Source of the DNA: Isoetes taiwanensis
Lineage: Eukaryota; Streptophyta; Lycopodiopsida; Isoetales; Isoetaceae
DNA length: 64,000 nucleotides
Assembly: GCA_021234155.1 (NCBI GenBank)
Contig: JAJEKV010000102.1
Span: 644,744-708,743 of the forward strand
Reading direction: 5' to 3'
This document shows positions 37,069 to 46,518 of the stretch, piece after piece (within the stretch, counting starts at the first letter, position 1; each line of letters begins with the position of its first letter). A program made the position numbers and the translations under genes. Below the pieces are notes generated by a model that worked only from the letters and a program-made list of their open reading frames with translations, searched no databases and was not told where the DNA came from.

Positions 37069-37132
37069 TCTCACAGTTGCGCCCCGCTCAAAAACTAAAG
37101 TTTAGTTCTTTGACAGCGCGAGCCTGTGAGAC
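37069..37132. repeat. Hairpin module B1
   Basis: GTCTCACAGTTGCGC near the left pairs with GCGCGAGCCTGTGAGAC. The loop contains AAACTAAAGTTTAGTT, itself palindromic. It sits at the place equivalent to A1 in element A, with recognisable sequence similarity in the flanks (TCCTATTGCAACAA upstream, ATCTAAGGGT downstream). Confidence 0.7.
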
Positions 37133-37278
37133 ATTGGCTGTAAATTGGGTTAAACGTGTCCAATTTGGGTGATCTAAGGGTCAAATCATGCTAGTCTCAT
37201 CGAAGTTAGAAGAATGGACCCCTTACTTGGTCAATTTGGAGGTGTTTTGGTCTAGTTTGGACATGGTCTAGGTATGAA

Positions 37279-37343
37279 GGTCTCATGTGTGTTGCCTCGT
37301 CACGAAACTAAAGTTTAGTTATTGAAGGCGAAGTTTGTGAGAC
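37279..37343. repeat. Hairpin module B2
   Basis: GGTCTCATGTGTG pairs imperfectly with TTTGTGAGAC around the same AAACTAAAGTTTAGTT loop. It starts 210 bp after B1, the same spacing as in element A. Confidence 0.65.
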
Positions 37344-37499
37344 ATCACACTTTTTTTGGTCCGAGAGTATCCTATTTTACTAAAATAAAAACTACTACTT
37401 GCTAACTCGTCCTAATTAACAAGATTTGACACATAAACTACTCAAAATTATCATGTATTAACAAAATTATTGATTATTTACAACATATCTACTGGGGAT

Positions 37500-37733
37500 C
37501 TCCTTAATTAAACTAGCTAATTACATGCCTTCCCTCATGAGGGTTACTAAAGATGCATGAACAAATAAGGGTCGTTGAGTCTTCAAAATGTTGGACCCGC
37601 CTTCTCGCTGGCCGCTTTTTGAGCCTTGGCCTCCCCGCCTGCCCTCTCCTCTTCTTGTTTCCTTGGCCTCCTTGGCCTCACGGGTGTTTCGCCTTGTCGA
37701 GAAAGTCGAGCGGTTCCATTTTGTGCGCATCAT
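37500..37733 (-). pseudogene. Remnant of the H3-like gene in element B
   Basis: The minus-strand frame ends FVHASLVTLMREGM, then TAA, then LASLIKE. This aligns codon by codon with CAFHAKRVTCMPRDM-K-LARFIKK of element A and so with the H3 C-terminus. The TAA falls where H3 has Q (DIQLA). Upstream is a basic R/G/K-rich stretch (TREAKEAKETRRGEGRRGG). The alpha1 segment and H3 tail are not visible. A 26-bp tandem duplication lies at about 37757-37807. Confidence 0.55.
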
Positions 37734-38180
37734 GTCGATCGGAGTCCTCGTGTCTATCGAGATGCTGTCTCTATCTAGCTTATCGAGATGCTGTCTCTAT
37801 CTAGCTTAAGGGCCTTGGTTCTAAATCTAAGGCTTAGCCATTAATATTATCTAACATTATTAAAGCTTAAATCTAATTAAGAATTATAATTCAAACGCAA
37901 AACGATGCCCGCCTCGATTGGTTGGCACACGGGGGTTTGGGGGGATTCAACCCGCGGGTGGAGGTTCAACCCCGCCATCAAGGAAATTTTTTAAGATGAG
38001 GTTCAAAGAGATTGAAAAACTAGACTAATCTAGCTAGATCCTAGGCTAAGATTCGAATTACCAAGTTATTTTTCTAAATTTTATAACTTTTCAAGCTGTT
38101 TTCATCAATGTCTCACTTTAGCCTTTAGTTATTGAACCAGCGCGAAATGGAGACCACCCCCCACTGGCTCATTCTCGCCT

Positions 38181-38390
38181 GTGAGACCACCTTACACGGC
38201 TCATTCTTTTTAGTTTTATTAAGTTCCAATTCACCTAAGTTATTGAACCAGGCTTTTAATTTGTGAGACCACCTTTACGGCTCATTCTTTTTAGTTTTAT
38301 TAAGTTCCAATTCACCTAACTTTAATATTATGTGAGACCACCTTACCTGGCTCATTCTTTTTAGTTTTATTAAGTTCCAATTCACCTAAC
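38181..38390. repeat. Three copies of a 58-bp repeat in the element B leader
   Basis: GTGAGACCACCTTA...TTCACCTAA units lie at 38181-38238, 38263-38320 and 38332-38389, separated by 11-24 bp of other sequence. Each begins with GTGAGACCACC, which resembles the stem end of the hairpin modules. Confidence 0.85.
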
Positions 38391-38420
38391 TGTGCTAATA
38401 TTAAATTCCAACCCACTTAA

Positions 38421-38588
38421 CTGTTACTAGCTTAGCATAAACTACAAAAATGTAACTGTTACTAGCTTAGCATAAACTACAAAAATCTGTTACTAGCTTA
38501 GCATAAACTACAAAAATTTAACTGTTACTAGCTTAGCATAAACTACAAAAATGTAACTGTTACTAGCTTAGCATAAACTACAAAAATG
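38421..38588. repeat. Five tandem copies of a ~35-bp unit
   Basis: CTGTTACTAGCTTAGCATAA plus ACTACAAAAATGTAA is repeated at 38421, 38456, 38487, 38522 and 38557 with period 31-35 bp. It lies about 100 bp inside the primer-binding site, in the untranslated leader. Confidence 0.9.
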
Positions 38589-38686
38589 AGAAAAAAAATT
38601 TCCCACTTTCCGAGGTTCGAGGATCCTATCAAGTTAGTACTACTGGGAGCATGGCCAGTGCTTTGCTCTTGGTCTCCAAGAACATT

Positions 38687-38698
38687 GCTCTGATACCA
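38687..38698 (-). promoter_or_regulatory. Primer-binding site of element B
   Basis: The minus strand reads TGGTATCAGAGC, the perfect complement of the initiator-Met tRNA 3' end, immediately inside the right LTR. Confidence 0.9.
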
Positions 38699-38699
38699 C

Positions 38700-40325
38700 C
38701 GCGGACGCCCCTACTCATATGATTGCACTCACCGTGATACAAACAGAGTTCATCCCCCATACCAGCTCCATGCTAATATAGGGCCCTCCACGTATCACTG
38801 CAACCTTGAAGAGTTCCAGTGGGAAGAATGAAGGGTCCTTACCCTGTCTCCCTCAGGGCCTACCTAGCTGCGGAAGCGTAAAACATACATGTCAAGTGGT
38901 ACATACATCAACATCATATGACCATCACGAAGGATGGTCCTCCACATATCTTGCATAGACAAAGATCAAGCACATCACATGGGGAGTCCTACCCAAGGCC
39001 CGACTCAAAGGGATGGCCGGGACGGCTTGGGTCTCCGAGTTCATTGCGCATTTAATTCATGGCAATGGATTTGGCTGGCATAAGAACATGGCATTGGGTT
39101 GTCCACTCCATCCGCCCCTCCTGTGCACACTTTGCAGAGTAGGTTGAAAAGTGTTGGGACTCGATCAGAGCCGTAGGGATGCATAGCCAAAGGGGCTATT
39201 CCCGGGTTGCATCTCCCCAGCCCCGATGGGGCGTGTAGGGATCACTCCCTCCGAGATCTACATGCCGACTCAAGGTGACTAGAGGGCCACCGCCCGTATT
39301 CGGACTTGAACTCAATGGAAGGTCATATCCACCACCACCACGAGTGTCGAGCCCATGCCTTGCCCACACGCAGCTGGCAAGCCATTGGACCTAGTCACAA
39401 TGATCCCCGGTAGCACTAACACACCATAGGGATCGATTCAAGAGTCGAGAACACGAACCTCCTTATAAGCCTCGGGCCCGCCCCCTTCACCCACAACCGT
39501 GGTGTGGCTCTTGTGCACAGGCGAATCTATGGTGTGCTAGAGAGGCTAATCTAGGAGCATCTACTACCAAGCTTGAAGTCTCTACCCCCTTCCCAATACA
39601 AGGAGTTCACAGAGATACATCATCCATATACATCATAAGAAGAACTAAAGAACATAGATCTAATCTATATCATAGAGTTAGGTTCTTTAGTTAGAGTCCT
39701 GCATCTACTCATCTAGAGATCTAGATAGTTGCTAAAAGGCGATTTAATAGGCTAAACCCATCGATACAATGACCGGAAAAACGGTTTAGACCATTAAATC
39801 GACTACATACCTGATCCATGAGTTGCTCCTCCCGACTGAGTTCGACCATCCCTCGAACATTCGCCGAATCAAGGGAAACTAATGGTGCCATTCTCTCGGG
39901 GCCAGCGGGGAGGCTGTTTTGACTCCTAGAGCAGCCAAACAAGAGCTCTAAAACCCTAGGAACTAAAATGGGCAAGTTAGGGTTCTCCCTACTTAAATAG
40001 GCAAGGGTTGGGGCTTAGGGTTTCCAATTATCCCTTTAGGCATGTGGGATAATTGGAAATGGGCCCACTTGCCTTTAATGGCTAGGTGGCCAAATGTGCC
40101 TACATGGAAATGTGTGCACCTAAATGTGCTCACATGGAAATGTGTGCACCTTAATAAATGTGCATGTGCACATTAATAAGAAGTGCACATACCTAGCAAG
40201 TTGCCCCCTAGGGCTACTCACCTGGCTACACGCCTACGCACCACGTCGGTTGGAGGGCGTAATGCAGCGATTTGAGGACGATGCGAAGATATCGCCCCGG
40301 ATCAGAGCATCTTTGGAACGTCACA
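38700..40325 (-). repeat. 5' LTR of element B
   Basis: Direct partner of 28607-30212, ending GGAACGTCACA at 40325. The inner end is mutated (GCGGACGCCCCTAC in place of TGTGACGTCCCCTAC). A TATA-like box (about 39990-40000, minus) and AAACCCTAAGCCCC telo-box are retained. Confidence 0.9.
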
Positions 40326-40540
40326 ATCAGAAATAGTCTCTTCAAATGAAATAAGCAGCGAAGCAGATACAACAGAAGAATCCCTCATCTTGAGATAATC
40401 TGGCGAAAGTAGTCTGAATGAAGGGCAGGCACGTCTAGATCACGCCACTTAGCGCCAAGGATAAGATAGCGTGGTAGTAGCCGCAGCCCAAAACCTTAAG
40501 GATTGAAGGGCGTTCATAAAGCGGAAGAAACTTGATATAT

Positions 40541-41085
40541 CATTAGGGATTTTTTGAGATCATAAAAGGGCCTTCTAAGAACTGCTGACTAAGCTATATG
40601 AACTACCAATCGAAAAGCAATCTGGTAATCAGTCAAGAAATAAAGTTATAACTAACTCACTGGATCACATTTTCTAGCATAAGTGTTGATAGAAAAGTCC
40701 AAATGAGCTCTTGTTTGGTGCAATAGATAGATCTCATTGAGATCTTTCCAACCTTGGGCTTGCATATCTTTTACTCCCGTAGGATAGTAAAAAATGGTAA
40801 AAACCATATTTTTTGAAGTTTGACAATCATAAGTGGTTAAAATATGTGTAAAGCACCTAAGGTTGGAAAGATCTCAACGAGATCTATCTATTGCACTAAA
40901 CGAGAGCTCATTTGAACTTTTCTATCAATAGTTATGCTAGAAAATGTGATCCAGTGAGTTAGTTATAACAGTTTTGCTGACTGGACCCCTCAGGCTCTGA
41001 TTTTTTATTGGTAGTTCATTTATCTTCATTTGGCTTAGTTGGCATGTTTTGAAGGCCCTTTTTTAATCTTAAAAAAACCCTAATG
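40541..41085. repeat. Long hairpin, ~220-bp arms, ~100-bp loop
   Basis: The left arm 40541-40757 and right arm 40859-41085 are reverse complements at roughly 90%. They start CATTAGGG and end CCCTAATG. The inner ~115 bp pair almost perfectly (for example GATCACATTTTCTAGCATAA with TTATGCTAGAAAATGTGATC). The structure looks like a fold-back/MITE-type element or a recent inverted duplication. No coding capacity. Confidence 0.85.
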
Positions 41086-41410
41086 TGAAAGATCGAGATA
41101 GCCCTCTAGAAGAAGCAAATTCGAAAGACCCATCGTTGTCTTGAGGGCAGATTATTTGGGTCGCCCGGTTTGGCATTATCCGGTCCTTCTGAATCCAAAC
41201 TAGGTTTGCCCGCTTTAAATCCCCGTGAAAATCAATGGAACGGCTATGGCATGCATCAAGCGCCAAGCAGAGGGACTAAATTGCTCTAAAGAAATCTTGG
41301 CCCTCCATCCCAATCGAACTTGCTGATGTGTGATTTTTTGCCCCTATACACGTCACATTTTTTCTTGCCATCTCACCAAAAAAACAGCCTATATAATTTT
41401 ATATGATTGA

Positions 41411-41513
41411 GATAGGGGAATGAAGGCTGGGCCTGGGATTCCATTCCCGGTTTTGCAGGTGACCCGCTCCCGGCGTCACCTACAAAACCAGGAATGACCT
41501 CCATTCCCCTACA
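41411..41513. repeat. Short palindrome
   Basis: AGGGGAATGAAGG...GGTTTTGCAGGTGAC on the left pairs with GTCACCTACAAAACC...CCATTCCCCT on the right around a CCCGCTCCCGGC centre. One arm carries a ~14-bp insertion. Confidence 0.7.
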
Positions 41514-42428
41514 AAATAGAAATTATTCAGCAAAACTAGAGGCTTCGAAGCAAAACAGAAGCTTACACATCTCTAGGTTCGGCAAAAATAGAATTCTTGC
41601 AAAAGCAAAGGATCCGAAACAGAGGAACTAGCAAACACAAGGAATTTAAAACAGAGCATTCGGCAAAAACAGTGAATCTGGCACTGATTCTTTTCTTAGC
41701 TCTAGAAGATGAAATCTTGCAGAGTTTTAGCTGCAGAGTTTTACCTGCCATCAGTTAGAGCATTTTCGAAGATGAAATCCGGCAAATTTTCCCTGCTACG
41801 GAGTTCTATCTGCAAACAAAGGGAAGATCTGCAAGCAACGGGAATACCTGCAAGCGAAGGGAATACCTGCAAGCTACCCCAGGGATTTCACTATATTGAA
41901 GGCGTATGATGCAACACCGTGACTGGTTAGAACCATCATTCATTTAAATTGGATTTATGTCAGGATTTTGGACCATTTTGGCACTGCAACTTTTTCCTGG
42001 GTTAGTAAATTTGCATCGAGAATGTGACTTTTTTTTATAACAGCACAACATGATTGCATTAAAAATTAAAAATATTTCACATATGCATGTCGAGTTACAT
42101 ATTGACAATTACTTCTCAGAAGTGACCCCTAGAGATATCATAGCTTTCTTCCTCACTTCCACAGTATTATAACCCTAGCGGGTCTTGCACAGGATGACCT
42201 TTGGGGTCCATGAAAACAAAATAGTATCTAACTCAACCAAATCATCCCCTTTAATAGGGTTTCTCTTCCATCTCTTTGTCCAACAGTCTCTATACCTTTC
42301 TTCCTCTCGCATTTGCATTTAAGCGGTGCTTTGGACACCACCACTCCACCTAACTTTGTTCACATTGCGGTCACCTACTTCTTTTTGCAAAACCTCTCGA
42401 GATGGTATAACCCAACCACTGGGGTATA
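41514..42428. other. Mixed repeat remnants, no gene
   Basis: 41521-41880 has loosely repeated GGCAAAAACAG and GAATACCTGCAAGC strings. 41932-41975 matches one terminus of the inverted-repeat transposon at 52914-54555 (AACCATCATTCATTTAAATT). No coding region recognised. Confidence 0.5.
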
Positions 42429-44604
42429 TCACTTTGTGCTCCGTACTATAAGTGCAAATTGATGGCAAAGCAAGTCATCTTTGGGATCATAATCCTCCAG
42501 CCCGAGATATTTAGGCCTTCCTTTCCTAGGACCAACATAGTGTTTTTCGGCAACTAGAGGAGCCATGGACTTGCGAATACTACTAACCACATCATCGACA
42601 TCCTCGGATGTTATCAAGTCTCTCCACCTAGTCTTAGGTAGCCATCCATCTTTGAGTTCATGGGAGGATGTGTCTACTTGTCCCAATAATCCATGTACTG
42701 TGTCCAATAATCTATCAATGCAAGGTTGGTATCATGGGGGTTATTTTTCCAATACTTGATGTATTAAATGCCCAGCCCAATGTGCTTTGCAATGAATCCA
42801 CCTCTGGAAAAGGCTTAAGAGCTTTTGGTTGACCCCTTGGAATCTTAGGTTTACCATTTTCATCTTCGTGCCATATAGGTACTCCCTCATCTCGCCTCCA
42901 TTTATCATCGAAGGTCTCATCTTCCATTGCATGATTGGCTTATTTCCCATGACCCGTAAAGTGTCTTTGAAGAGGTCTAGATTGACCTTCCATATCAAAG
43001 AGCACAACCTTCGATAAAATTCTTCCAATCGGGGCACCTCTTGTATGATCAACCCTATAGGAGAAGGTGAAATGCATTGACTAAGAACTTCCATTAGTCT
43101 AGGAAGATTGGTCACAGTTTTGAGATTTCAACAAGCAAGACTATACTTCTCAAACAATGCATCCACATCCTCATGAGTATGTCCAGGCATTAAGAACCCT
43201 AAATTCACTCTTTCAAAGACACCCACTGTTAAATAAGATAGGAATGAGAACATATACCTGTTTTTATTCTGTCCAAGTCAAGTTGGAGGAGGAACCTTGG
43301 TGGTAGATCTCGAGGTTGGGGACGTGAACTTGAGGCTCCAACATGTTCAGAAGCACCTGACTTCCTAAACCTTGCCTTAGTAAACTTCTCTAAATTATTA
43401 GGCTTTCTATCCAACAATGCACTGAAGAGTGGTTGGCTACCACCTCCAGGGTTGTGGAGGTCACCAGAATAACCACTCTCATAGTTCCTCAAGCACCTCA
43501 TCACACTTCCAATATGAAAATCAGGACCATCACTCCACAATTGCAAACTAAAATGGCCATAATAAATTGGCACCGAGCCATGCACTATTGCACCTGTCAG
43601 AGAGACTTGCAAAGGATAAGCTCTATTGATTTGCTTGGGTATGTAACTATCTTGTGGCAAACAAGTCTTGATTGATCCATCTTGTCATGTATAATACAAA
43701 CATAGTTATTGGGTTCCAAACATGATAATGTTCTCCACATCCAATAAGTGGATCTACATGATAGTTGGTCCGTCATGTGATCTTTCATTTGCTCCCTTAT
43801 CTTAGCCCTTTGTCTTTTTGCTTGGTCTTATCAAGAATCTCTTTCAACTTAGCACATAAGTTGCACTTTGCAAAGTTGTTGAAGTGTCTATAGTGACATG
43901 CTTGAAGTGCTTGATCTATAGTCTCTTAGGTGGGTTGAGATATTGCAAGGTACACCAGAAGTTCTCAAAGCAAAGCATTCACTTCCTCCAATATGCTCTT
44001 TTGGGTACAATGGGATGGCAATCTCTTCTCGACAACTATTTTTCCCTCGTTGATCTTTCCTACTTTTATGTGGCATATTCTCAAAGATTGAATTCAACAT
44101 ATTTTTCAAAAACCTCCCTAGCAGCCGAGGATCCTAGAAGTTGGCCTCAACATGCCATTATTTCCATGTAATGCAATTTTACTCCCCTTTGCATGACTTG
44201 CTTTGCCAATTTTGCCAAAGATGAAATTGGAATGCCATGAATATGTATCCATGCAACTTTACATATCCATGTCCCTAGCGGTGGGGTTTTTTTTTTCTTT
44301 GGAAATTTTTCATCTTGAAGTGCAAGCTCATGAATGGAGTACATGTAAGTCCTCCTCTCATCACAAGTATACTCTTGGAAGGTGGCTCTTGCTTCCACCA
44401 ATTCATCAATTTCAAACTTACAACACAATTAGCCCAACAACATTCCATTCCCCTTACCTTTAGAGGAGCTTCACGTGAACAATCACTACTTGACTTGGAC
44501 CTCTTGCTAGGATAATGTTTCACCACCGAAAGTGTGCCCTTCTTCCGAAAATGTGGTCCGGCAGCTATTGGAGGTGCATTAAGAAAATCGATTGTCATCC
44601 ACAA
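42429..44604 (-). pseudogene. Decayed DNA-transposon protein with HDKMDQ signature
   Basis: Successive minus-strand fragments in different frames read as one protein. First is CCKFEIDELVEARATFQEY...RRTYMYSIHE (44147-44428, overlapping a frame starting at 44604). Next is a Cys-bearing middle. Then come EQMKDHMTDQ...CRSTYWMWRT and YVCIIHDKMDQSRLVC (43597-43788), GAIVHGSVPIYYGHFSLQLW and FHIGSVMRCLRNYES (43229-43660), and NKPIMQWKMRPSM and GVPIWHEDENGKPKIPRGQ (42715-43115). The end is ITSEDVDDVVSSIRKSMAPL then YLGLEDYDPKDDL, stopping at 42429. I associate the YxCIIHDKMDxxK..HG....YG pattern with a transposase-like protein common in moss and fern genomes; I cannot name the superfamily. Stops and frameshifts make it inactive. 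Confidence 0.55.
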
Positions 44605-44795
44605 CCTCTGGGCTCACGGTAAAAGAAATTCTCCTATAAACTCAACGGGCTATAGGCCATGGCATGATGCATGGAACCTCTAATTGTTTAATACAAGCGG
44701 GCAATCCTCGGTGATTTGATCCTTTTTCCTTCCATTTTTTTCTCTAAACTTGTTATGGCCACACCCACTTTATCCTCTCCTAACCTTTCATCATT

Positions 44796-46500
44796 CACTA
44801 CAAAATTAAAGCCCCATTACGGCGTCTATTATGGCGCCCGTGACGCCGTTGAGCGTCGATCAACAACGCAATCGCCGATAAACGGCGCCTATTGAAAAAC
44901 GCACGGGCGCCGTTATACGACATTTATCGCCGCTATATCGCCGGCGTCGTCTTAAAGCGCGCGTGCGTCGTTTAAAGACGTACGGCGTAACGTGGTTCAA
45001 CGATGCCGGCGCGGCGGTATGGCGTCGGCTAATGGGGTTCTTGGCGGGCTGGCGACGCGTGTTTGGCGTCGTTTAAAAGGCGTCCGCATTACCGTTAAAG
45101 ACGCCACGCGCCAGCGGCGACGCCAGCGGCGTTACCCGGTAGCCGATTGGCGGACGCGGCGACATTACGTGCAACGTCGTCGTTTAACGACGTCGTACAA
45201 GAGTGCCACGTAAGCAAAACGACGTTGCTTACGTGTATTAAAAATTTTTTTTTTTAATTTTTTTTTTTTTATAAATTGAAATAATAATAATAATACATTT
45301 ATTATGAATGAAGTTAATACATTTAATATTAAAGCCTATAAAATGAATTTAACCAATAAAGAAATATGAGATTTTAACGTCATTAAATGATGTCGCTTAA
45401 ATATATTAAAAAATACAAAAATAAATGAAGCCCCAATTTTTTTAGCTAAATACATTAATCAATAAATTAAGCTAAATACATTAATCAATACATTAAGCAT
45501 ATTGAAAATTAAATGCTTACGTGGTACAAGGTGGCAAAGTTGTTTTGCACAAACAACGCATTTGCTAGGAGTGTACATGCAAAACAATAAATTCAATGAT
45601 TAGTAAAATATTAGTATAAATAAACAACTTAAATGAAAAAAAAAAATGGAAAATCAATGGGGGAGGGGTGGTTTCAATGACGTCCCCTTCTTGGATAACA
45701 ATTTAACCTAAATAAAGCATTAGTATTTTATTAGCGTATTGAAAAAATTAAATCCTTACCTGGAAGAGGTGCCAAGTTGTTTTGCAAGAACAACACATTT
45801 TGCTAGGAGTGTACATGCAAAACAAAAAATTCAATGATTAGAAAGAAATAGTATAAAAAAACTAATAAGGAAAAATTTTGGAAAGAAGAAGGGTCTCGTC
45901 TTTTAACGGACGTCTTCTTAGATGGGAAAAAAAATTAGAAAGAAGAATGGAAGAATTCAAGAAGAAAAGGCTAAGAAGAAGAGGAGGAAAAAATGGGGAG
46001 GAAGAATAACGTAAGAAGATGAAGCGCAAGAGGAGGATTAAGAGTAAGAATTTGAATAAGAGGAGGAAGAAGTAGTATAAGAGGAGGAAGAATCGAAGAA
46101 GAAGATGACAAAGGGAATGGAAGAATATGTATGGAAGAAGGATGCAAGAATGGAAGAAGAAGCATGAAGGTTGAAGGAAGAACAAACAACAAATACAAAA
46201 AGCCCTAAATCTACCCAAAAACAAGTTTAGATTCAAAAAACGAGTTGGTTGATCCGTGCACATACCTTATGAAGCTTGGCTTACACTTAGAATAGACCCC
46301 AAAGTAGATCCGCGCCGAAAATTGCCTCAAAAAACGCTCCTCCATAAGCTTTGCTTGCTCGAAAATAAGCGGCGGGATTACCGCCTGTTTTCGATTTAAA
46401 TCCACGTCGTCGTTTAACGACGTCGTGATGTCGTTAAACGACCCACAAAACGTTGTTGAACGACGTTTATAACGACGTTTTTTTTTTACGACGACCAAAT
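44796..46500. mobile_element. CACTA-like non-autonomous element
   Basis: It begins CACTACAAAATTAAAGCCCC, resembling a CACTA terminus. A GC-rich subterminal zone (44815-45230) follows, full of CGTCGTTTAACGACG-type near-palindromes. The right subterminal zone (46400-46490) repeats the same motif; a 23-bp string at 45175-45196 recurs exactly at about 46404-46426. I do not find the expected ...TAGTG right end, which seems lost at a poly-T run beside the next element. The interior is AT-rich with no transposase. Confidence 0.5.
45440..45865. repeat. Two diverged direct copies inside the CACTA-like element
   Basis: About 45480-45620 and 45725-45860 share CTAGGAGTGTACATGCAAAA and the flanking GTTGTTTTGCA and TTCAATGATTAG strings. 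Period about 240 bp. Confidence 0.7.
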
Positions 46501-46518
46501 TTTTTTTTTTTTTTTTTT

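Larger units (their letters stand above)
28607..40325 (-). mobile_element. Element B: 11.7-kb LTR retroelement related to element A
   Basis: Two ~1.6-kb direct LTRs (28607-30212 and about 38700-40325) flank an 8.5-kb interior. The right LTR is followed inward by a perfect tRNA-Met primer-binding site. The left LTR is preceded inward by polypurine tracts. This fixes minus-strand orientation. LTR ends are TGTGACG...CGCCACA or CGTCACA. I saw no target-site duplication (TCGAT and ATCAG flanks). The interior holds only short basic, gag-like frames and a decayed H3-like 3' end. I found no RT or integrase motif, so it is either a large non-autonomous derivative or heavily eroded. Confidence 0.85.

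Noticed and set aside
38421-38588. CRISPR-like regular array
   Set aside because: Direct tandem repeats without unique spacers, in the leader of a plant LTR element.
22084-40325. Single nested mega-element covering A and B
   Set aside because: Each has its own LTR and polypurine tract, and a 400-bp spacer separates them.
45862-46263. 133-codon minus-strand F/L/S-rich frame
   Set aside because: Translation of a GAAGAA purine-rich tract inside the CACTA-like element.
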